From Yoonia vestfoldensis DSM 16212 (GTDB lineage: Bacteria; Pseudomonadota; Alphaproteobacteria; Rhodobacterales; Rhodobacteraceae), in NCBI RefSeq assembly GCF_000382265.1, contig NZ_KB907974.1, positions 1 to 64,000 of the forward strand: a stretch of DNA of 64,000 nucleotides. Reading direction: 5' to 3'. The position numbers and the translations under genes are program-made. The notes under the pieces are model-generated. The model did no database searches, had not been told where the DNA came from, and worked only from the letters and a program-made list of their open reading frames with translations. Position 1 is the first letter of the stretch. Every line of letters begins with the position of its first letter. Below, piece by piece: positions 59,284 to 64,000 of this stretch.

Positions 59284-59907
59284 ATGTCCGATATCGACCC
59301 GAAAAACCTGATCCGCATCGCGCATGAAAACGGCTCCGCCAGCGTGGCGCAGCCGCTGGATCTCGGCGCGCGGGTGCGCGAATTGCGCAAGGCCCGTGAC
59401 TGGACGCTGGAACAGGCGGCGCGGCAGGCGGGGCTGGCGCGGTCCACCCTGTCCAAGATCGAGAACGGGCAGATGTCACCCACCTATGACGCGCTGAAAA
59501 AGCTGGCCGTGGGGTTGGACATCTCGGTGCCGCAACTGTTCACGCCGCCATCCAAAGGGCAGGTCAACGGCCGTATGGCCGTGACGCGCGGCGGGGACGA
59601 GGCCGTACAGATCACGACGACATATGAACACGCGCTGCTGGCCGACTCGCTGACTTCAAAAAAGATGCTGCCCTACCGCGCCCGCGTCCGGGCCCGCAGC
59701 ATGGAGGAATTCGACGGCTGGGTGCGCCATGACGGCGAGGAATTTCTGTATGTGCTGACGGGGCAGGTGCGGCTTTACACCGAGTTTTACGAACCCATCG
59801 CGCTCAAACGTGGGGACAGCGCCTATTACGACGCCGCGATGGGCCACAATGTCGTGTCGATCAGCCCGGAGGATGCGACGATCCTGTGGGTGACGTCGCT
59901 TTCCTGA
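59284..59907 (+). CDS. XRE family regulator with cupin domain
   Basis: The 207-residue protein has an N-terminal XRE helix-turn-helix (RVRELRKARDWTLEQAARQA, GLARSTLSKIENGQMSP) and a C-terminal cupin (HDGEEFLYVLTGQVRLY, LKRGDSAYYDAAMGHNVV) that binds a small effector or metal. This architecture often controls amine or amino-acid use. Divergent from the FrnE-MFS pair, 99 bp apart. Confidence 0.9.
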   Translation: MSDIDPKNLIRIAHENGSASVAQPLDLGARVRELRKARDWTLEQAARQAGLARSTLSKIENGQMSPTYDALKKLAVGLDISVPQLFTPPSKGQVNGRMAVTRGGDEAVQITTTYEHALLADSLTSKKMLPYRARVRARSMEEFDGWVRHDGEEFLYVLTGQVRLYTEFYEPIALKRGDSAYYDAAMGHNVVSISPEDATILWVTSLS

Positions 59908-59910
59908 ACT

Positions 59911-59951
59911 TTCAAGCGCTCCGCGCGGGGAGTATTTGGAGAAATAAGAAG
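59911..59951 (+). repeat. Short copy of the modular intergenic repeat
   Basis: TTCAAGCGCTCCGCGCGGGG then AGTATTTGGAGAAATAAGAA to G. It matches the last module at 28625-28655 and 11884-11905 and precedes a terminator. Confidence 0.7.
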
Positions 59952-59955
59952 TTGA

Positions 59956-59981
59956 AAAGGCCCGGGGTGATCCGGGCCTTT
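59956..59981. terminator. Bidirectional terminator after the XRE regulator gene
   Basis: AAAGGCCCGG and CCGGGCCTTT enclose GGTGAT, with A and T runs on the two sides, between convergent genes. Confidence 0.85.
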
Positions 59982-59986
59982 CTGCG

Positions 59987-61801
59987 TTATTCCTCGTACC
60001 ACCAGACGTCAGGCTGCCAGCCGGGCCAATCGCCGAAGATCGGCAATTGTTCGGGGAAGCGCAGATCACTGGCATGGGCGATGCGGCTGATGTTCCATTG
60101 GTAGATCGGGATCACATAGCGCCCCGCCGTCAGAATCCGGTCGAGCGCCTGCACGGCGGCGATGAAATCTTGCTGGCTTTCGGATGTCAGCAGCCTGTCG
60201 ATCATCGCGTCCACGGCAGGCGATTGCACACCCATCACATTGCGCCCGCCGGGCTGGTCGGCAGAGGCTGCGCCGAAATAGTTGAACTGCTCGTTACCGG
60301 GCGACAACGACAGGCCGACCCGGTAATAGGTCATATCGAAATCATAGGCGTCGGTGCGTTCCTTGTATTGCGCCCCATCGGCCAGTGCCACGCTGGGTGT
60401 GATCCCGATCCGGCCGAGCGCCTGCGCATAGATGTCGATGATCGCCTGATTTTCGGAACTTCCCTGTTCAAGCAGGATCTCGAAGGTGAAGGCCTCGCCG
60501 GCGTCATTGCGCAACACGCCGTCCTGCACATTCCAGCCGGCCTCGGACATCAGATCAAGGGCGGCAGCGGTGCCGGCACGGTTGCGTTCGGTGCCGTCAC
60601 CGACGGGCAGGCTGTAGCCTTCGATCGTGCCGGGGATCAGGTCCGCGGCGAAGGGTTCCAGAAATTCCGCAACACGCGCCGTCGCAGGGCCGTGGTCCAT
60701 CCCCAGCGGCGAGTTCGACCAATAGGAAGTGATCCGCGGCTGCGCGCCGCCGGTCATCGCGTCGTTGATGAATTCGAAATTGAACGCATGGATCAGCGCA
60801 TCCCGCACCCGCCAGTCCGCGAATTGCGCGCGCCGCGTGTTCATCACGAAACCGGTCATGCCGGAGGGGCGTTCATGGCCCAGCACCGACAAGGTGATAT
60901 CGCCATTCCGAACCGCGGGGAAATCATACTGTCCTTCCCAGCGCGCCACATTGAATTCGCGGTTGGTTGTCACTTCGAGCGTCTTGAAGGCCTCGAAAGC
61001 GGCGGTTTCGTCACCGAAAAATTCGATCCGCACCTCGTCGAAATTGTGCTGGCCGCGCTGGAACGGCACATTGACGCCCCAATAGTCGGGGTTGCGCCGC
61101 AGTGAGATAAAGCGCCCGGCCTCGAAATCGTCGATCACATAAGGCGCGGACGTGATGGGCACGACGTCAAGCGTGCTTTCGGCGAAATCCACACCTTCCC
61201 ATTGCGCCTTTTTCAGGATCGGGCGCAAGCCCGCCAACAGCGCCAGTTCACGGTCGGCCACGTTGAAGGTCAGGCGGACCGACCGCTCGCCGGTCTGTTC
61301 GATGCTGGCCACGCGGGTCCAGAACCCCAGATAGCGGGGGTGGCCGATGGTGCCCAAAGTCTCGAACGACCAGATCACATCCGCGACCGTGACGGGGCTG
61401 CCGTCGGAAAAGCGCGCCTCGGGCCGCAGGGTGAATTCGACCCATTCGCGGTCTGGTCCGGTTTCGACCGATTCGGCCAGCAACCCGTAAAGGGTGAAAG
61501 GTTCGTCCAGCGACCGCGCCATCAGGCTTTCGCCGACGAAATAGCGCAGCTGCCATGACACTGTGCCTTTGCGGATGAACGGATTGAGACTGTCAAAGCC
61601 GCCGACCTCTGATGTGACGATCCGGCCGCCTTTGGGCGCATCGGGGTTTGCGTAGGGCAGGGACACAAAATCGGGTGGAAGAGCGGGGTCGCCATACATA
61701 GCTATGCCATGCTGGGGTTCGGCAAAAGCCATGCTGCCGATCGCGATGATCGCGATGGCCGTGCGACATGCCACGATGAGGCGGCCGAAATGAAATGCCA
61801 T
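59987..61801 (-). CDS. Family-5 extracellular solute-binding protein (oligopeptide type)
   Basis: The 604-residue protein has a signal peptide (about residues 1-26, ..RTAIAIIAIGSMAFA) and SBP_bac_5 motifs: GTVSWQLRYFVGESL, YTRF-like RFSDGSPVTVADVIWSFETL, and ..AHASDLRFPEQLPIFGDWPG. It would bind peptides or other amines in the periplasm. Its permeases and ATPases are not adjacent. Length and C-terminal WWYEE resemble the YejA group. Confidence 0.9.
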   Translation of the reverse strand: MAFHFGRLIVACRTAIAIIAIGSMAFAEPQHGIAMYGDPALPPDFVSLPYANPDAPKGGRIVTSEVGGFDSLNPFIRKGTVSWQLRYFVGESLMARSLDEPFTLYGLLAESVETGPDREWVEFTLRPEARFSDGSPVTVADVIWSFETLGTIGHPRYLGFWTRVASIEQTGERSVRLTFNVADRELALLAGLRPILKKAQWEGVDFAESTLDVVPITSAPYVIDDFEAGRFISLRRNPDYWGVNVPFQRGQHNFDEVRIEFFGDETAAFEAFKTLEVTTNREFNVARWEGQYDFPAVRNGDITLSVLGHERPSGMTGFVMNTRRAQFADWRVRDALIHAFNFEFINDAMTGGAQPRITSYWSNSPLGMDHGPATARVAEFLEPFAADLIPGTIEGYSLPVGDGTERNRAGTAAALDLMSEAGWNVQDGVLRNDAGEAFTFEILLEQGSSENQAIIDIYAQALGRIGITPSVALADGAQYKERTDAYDFDMTYYRVGLSLSPGNEQFNYFGAASADQPGGRNVMGVQSPAVDAMIDRLLTSESQQDFIAAVQALDRILTAGRYVIPIYQWNISRIAHASDLRFPEQLPIFGDWPGWQPDVWWYEE

Positions 61802-61880
61802 TTTCGTGATGTTCCCTATGCGTCAGTGATTTGCCTGCCCTCACCGTAAAGATGGTTTTGAGCATTTTCAAACTTTTAGC

Positions 61881-61909
61881 TTGGAGCCGGGCAGGGAATT
61901 GCTTATAAC
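61881..61909 (+). promoter_or_regulatory. Sigma70 promoter of the orphan sRNA
   Basis: TTGGAG (61881-61886) and TATAAC (61904-61909), spacer exactly 17 bp; the transcript would start near 61916. Confidence 0.6.
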
Positions 61910-61915
61910 GGCGTC

Positions 61916-61990
61916 ACTGCTCGATAGGTTTCTTGCCTGTATGAAACCTGCCTCAATAACTTCACGCCCGCCTTGTGCGGGCGTTTTTTT
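61916..61990 (+). ncRNA. Orphan small RNA candidate (about 75 nt)
   Basis: Downstream of the promoter come a hairpin AGGTTTC (61926-61932) and GAAACCT (61943-61949) with a ten-base loop, an unpaired AT-rich linker (about 61950-61963), and a strong terminator: ACGCCCGC (61964-61971), loop, GCGGGCGT (61977-61984) and seven T. There is no ORF. Promoter, two hairpins and terminator in about 110 bp, 80 bp before bdhA, form a complete minimal sRNA gene. I do not recognise an Rfam family. Confidence 0.6.
61964..61990 (+). terminator. Rho-independent terminator of the sRNA candidate
   Basis: ACGCCCGC and GCGGGCGT around a five-base loop, followed by seven T. Confidence 0.9.
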
Positions 61991-62072
61991 ATTGGCTTCG
62001 CAGCACCGCTGGTGACCTTTGCAGGTGCAGCATGTAAGGTGAGTCGCAACCGCAACTTCCGGAGACCACCAC

Positions 62073-62846
62073 ATGAGCCTGCAAGGAAAAACCGCCGTCA
62101 TCACGGGGTCCACATCGGGGATCGGGCTTGGCATCGCGCGCGAACTCGCCAAGGCGGGGGCGAATGTCGTTCTCAATTCCTTCAGCGACACCGAGGATGA
62201 CCACGCCCGCGCCGCCGAAATCGCGGCTGTGACAGGGGTCGAGGCGCGGTATATCCAGGCCGACATGTCCAAGGGCGAAGAGTGCCGCCGCCTGATCGTG
62301 GCCGCGGGCGGCTGTGATATCCTGGTGAACAATGCGGGCATCCAGCATGTGTCCCCGATCCAGGATTTCGACCCCAAGAAATGGGATGCGATCCTCGCGA
62401 TCAACCTGTCCTCGGCGTTCCACACCACGGCCGCCGCTGTCACGGGCATGCGCGAACGCGGCTGGGGGCGGATCATCAACGTGGCCTCGGCGCATGGTCT
62501 GACAGCCTCGCCCTATAAATCCGCCTATGTTGCCGCCAAGCACGGGATCGTCGGGCTGACCAAGACCGTAGGGCTGGAAACCGCGCGCGATCCGATCACC
62601 TGCAACGCGATCTGTCCGGGCTATGTGCTGACCCCGCTAGTCGAGGCGCAGATTCCCGACACGATGAAGGAATACGGCATGTCGCGCGAAGAAGTGATCG
62701 AGAAGGTCATGCTCGCCCGCCAGCCGTCAAAGGCGTTCGCCACGGTCGAGGAATTGGGCGGCACGGCCGTGTTCCTGTGTTCGGATGCGGCCGCGCAGAT
62801 CACCGGCACGACGATCAGCGTCGATGGCGGCTGGACCGCGCAATGA
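62073..62846 (+). CDS. bdhA: 3-hydroxybutyrate dehydrogenase
   Basis: This SDR-family enzyme oxidises D-3-hydroxybutyrate to acetoacetate with NAD. The 257-residue protein has the cofactor loop TGSTSGIGLGIARELA, NNAGIQH, and catalytic SAHGLTASPYKSAYVAAKHG with Tyr and Lys. KSAYVAAKHGIVGLTKT and the long C-terminal loop with QIPDTMKEYGMSREEV fit BdhA. Its last codons overlap the patatin gene by four bases, suggesting a joint role in polyhydroxybutyrate use. Confidence 0.93.
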   Translation: MSLQGKTAVITGSTSGIGLGIARELAKAGANVVLNSFSDTEDDHARAAEIAAVTGVEARYIQADMSKGEECRRLIVAAGGCDILVNNAGIQHVSPIQDFDPKKWDAILAINLSSAFHTTAAAVTGMRERGWGRIINVASAHGLTASPYKSAYVAAKHGIVGLTKTVGLETARDPITCNAICPGYVLTPLVEAQIPDTMKEYGMSREEVIEKVMLARQPSKAFATVEELGGTAVFLCSDAAAQITGTTISVDGGWTAQ

Positions 62847-63874
62847 AGCGGATCAACCTTGCTTTGCAGGGTGGCGGCGCGCATGGCGCGTTCACCTGGG
62901 GTGTTCTAGACCGCCTGTTGCAGGACGAGGATATCGAAATCGCCGCGATTTCGGCCACTTCGGCGGGGGCGCTGAATGCGGCGGCGCTGAAATCGGGCTG
63001 GGTGCGCGACGGGCGCACAGGGGCGCGCGAAAACCTTGACTGGCTCTGGGGGCAGGTCGCGGGCGTGACCCATGACTGGCTGTCGGATTGGGTGTCGTCG
63101 CTGACCCCATCGGCGGGAGTCCTGGCCAAGGCAATGAAATATTCACCCGGCTATGCGATGATGGACATGACGACGCGGATGATGTCGCCTTATGTCTATG
63201 GGCCGATGTTCCGCAACCCGCTGGAAGATATCGTCGCGCAGTTCGAATATGACGCGGTCTGCGCCAGCGGGGGGCCGGCGCTGCATATCTGCGCGACCAA
63301 TGTGCGCAGCGGCAAGATCCGCGTGTTCACCGGCGACGAGATTTCGTCCAATGCGATCATGGCGTCGGCCTGCCTGCCGACATTGTTTCAGGCGGTGGAA
63401 TTCACCGACCCCCGCACCGGCAAGTCAGAGGCCTATTGGGATGGTCGCTATAGCGGGAACCCAGCACTTTATCCTTTGTTCGCCAAAGACTTGCCGGACG
63501 ATATTCTGGTTGTGAACATCAACCCGCTGCGCCGCGAGGAATTGCCGACAGATGTGCAGGCGATTCAGAACCGGATCAACGAGATCAGCTTCAATTCGTC
63601 CTTGCTGCGCGAATTGCGCGCCATCGCCTTTGTCAAACGGCTGATCGCGGGCGGCACGATGCCCGAAGGGACGATGAAGAACGTGATCGTTCACATGATC
63701 GCCGATGATGTGTTGATGAACGAATTGAACGTCGCGACCAAGACGATCCCCCAGGCCATCGTCATTGCGCGGCTGAAAGAGGCGGGGCAGGCGGCGGCGG
63801 ATGCATTCCTCAAGGCCCACAAATCCGATCTGAACGTCAAGAGCACAGTCGATCTGGAAACGATGTTCAACTGA
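62843..63874 (+). CDS. Patatin-like phospholipase
   Basis: The 343-residue protein has the patatin oxyanion loop LQGGGAHGAFTWGVLD and nucleophile Ser40 in SATSAGALNA, where the first Gly of GxSxG is Ala. The acid is Asp at about 200 in YWDGRYSGNP, where the usual DG-G/A reads DGR. Patatins hydrolyse lipid or polyester acyl bonds. Because it is coupled to bdhA, which takes the monomer of PHB, a depolymerase-type role in PHB mobilisation is inferred. Phospholipase activity is the alternative. Confidence 0.85.
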   Translation: MKRINLALQGGGAHGAFTWGVLDRLLQDEDIEIAAISATSAGALNAAALKSGWVRDGRTGARENLDWLWGQVAGVTHDWLSDWVSSLTPSAGVLAKAMKYSPGYAMMDMTTRMMSPYVYGPMFRNPLEDIVAQFEYDAVCASGGPALHICATNVRSGKIRVFTGDEISSNAIMASACLPTLFQAVEFTDPRTGKSEAYWDGRYSGNPALYPLFAKDLPDDILVVNINPLRREELPTDVQAIQNRINEISFNSSLLRELRAIAFVKRLIAGGTMPEGTMKNVIVHMIADDVLMNELNVATKTIPQAIVIARLKEAGQAAADAFLKAHKSDLNVKSTVDLETMFN

Positions 63875-64000
63875 CCAGTTTGATCGCCAGCGCCCACATC
63901 ACCAGCCCGATCAACACGTCAAGCCGTCGCCACGCCCGCGCCGATTGCATGACGGGCGCCAGCAGCCGCGCGCCATAGCCCAGGCTGAAAAAGAATGTAT
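63867..64000 (-). CDS. LysE/ArgO-type amino-acid exporter, 3' end (partial)
   Basis: The 44 visible C-terminal residues include FFFSLGYGARLLAPVMQSAR and DVLIGLVMWALAIKLVS, matching the end of LysE/ArgO transporters. The gene runs out of the window. It overlaps the patatin stop by eight bases on the opposite strand. The full protein would be about 200 aa. Confidence 0.75.
   Translation of the reverse strand, partial: TFFFSLGYGARLLAPVMQSARAWRRLDVLIGLVMWALAIKLVS

Overview
The window looks like chromosomal DNA of a marine-type Rhodobacteraceae (Alphaproteobacteria, Roseobacter group). Support comes from the linked sciP-ctrA-ligA-recG genes, a ChpT phosphotransferase, an olsB-olsA ornithine-lipid pair, a ribosomal protein L21 with a long C-terminal extension, DUF3553 and DUF1127 small proteins, and alphaproteobacterial LexA (GTTC-N7-GTTC) and CtrA (TTAA-N7-TTAA) boxes. 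Most of the sequence is GC-rich, tightly packed core genome. The exact genus cannot be read from this window.

Layout. Bases 1-2130 are a lower-GC accessory segment: the right end of an IS21-family element, a serine recombinase with repeated TGGGAA motifs upstream of it, and three small hypothetical genes. It abuts the 3' end of a tRNA-Ser(CGA) gene. Core genome follows: secreted DUF2059 protein and lipoproteins, rplU-rpmA, a GNAT enzyme, obgE-proB-proA, chpT, DUF3553, olsB-olsA, thiE-like, a TrmJ-type methylase, heme A synthase with an M32 carboxypeptidase, enoyl-CoA hydratase, a PaaI-type thioesterase, and a divergent DUF1127/MocR pair. Next come rplM-rpsI, a polyamine-type ABC transporter without its binding protein, PagL-like, ppk2-tetR, metA-hydrolase, an ATPase, rhodanese, mnmA, sciP-ctrA, ligA-recG, and a 40-residue membrane protein under two LexA boxes. 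Then follow an Fe-S scaffold, hisI, gluQ-trmFO, two paralogous outer-membrane proteins, gyrA, arginase-ocd with an Lrp regulator, dsbB with a YqaA-type protein, tRNA-Leu(CAA), a Hint-domain protein, a mobA-like/DMGDH-like pair, SYLF lipoprotein, hemB, mfd, an MFS exporter, a DsbA/FrnE protein, an XRE-cupin regulator, a family-5 binding protein, a compact sRNA candidate, bdhA-patatin, and the 3' end of a LysE-type exporter.

How the genes connect. Three parts of the CtrA cell-cycle relay are present: chpT, ctrA and sciP. A full CtrA box sits on the start codon of olsB, about 300 bp from chpT. DNA repair is represented by ligA, recG and mfd, and the region just after recG carries a predicted SOS-controlled small membrane protein followed by a strongly structured, terminated RNA segment. 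Arginine breakdown (arginase, ornithine cyclodeaminase, divergent Lrp) and proline synthesis (proBA) are both present. A modular intergenic repeat (GGGGCGCTGCCCC / CCGGAT-ATCCGG / GAGTATTT..GAAATAAGAAG) recurs after at least six gene ends.

The most unusual items are the double LexA-box small ORF (35390-35587), the orphan sRNA candidate (61881-61990), the CtrA box at olsB, the modular repeats, and the repeat cluster upstream of the serine recombinase.
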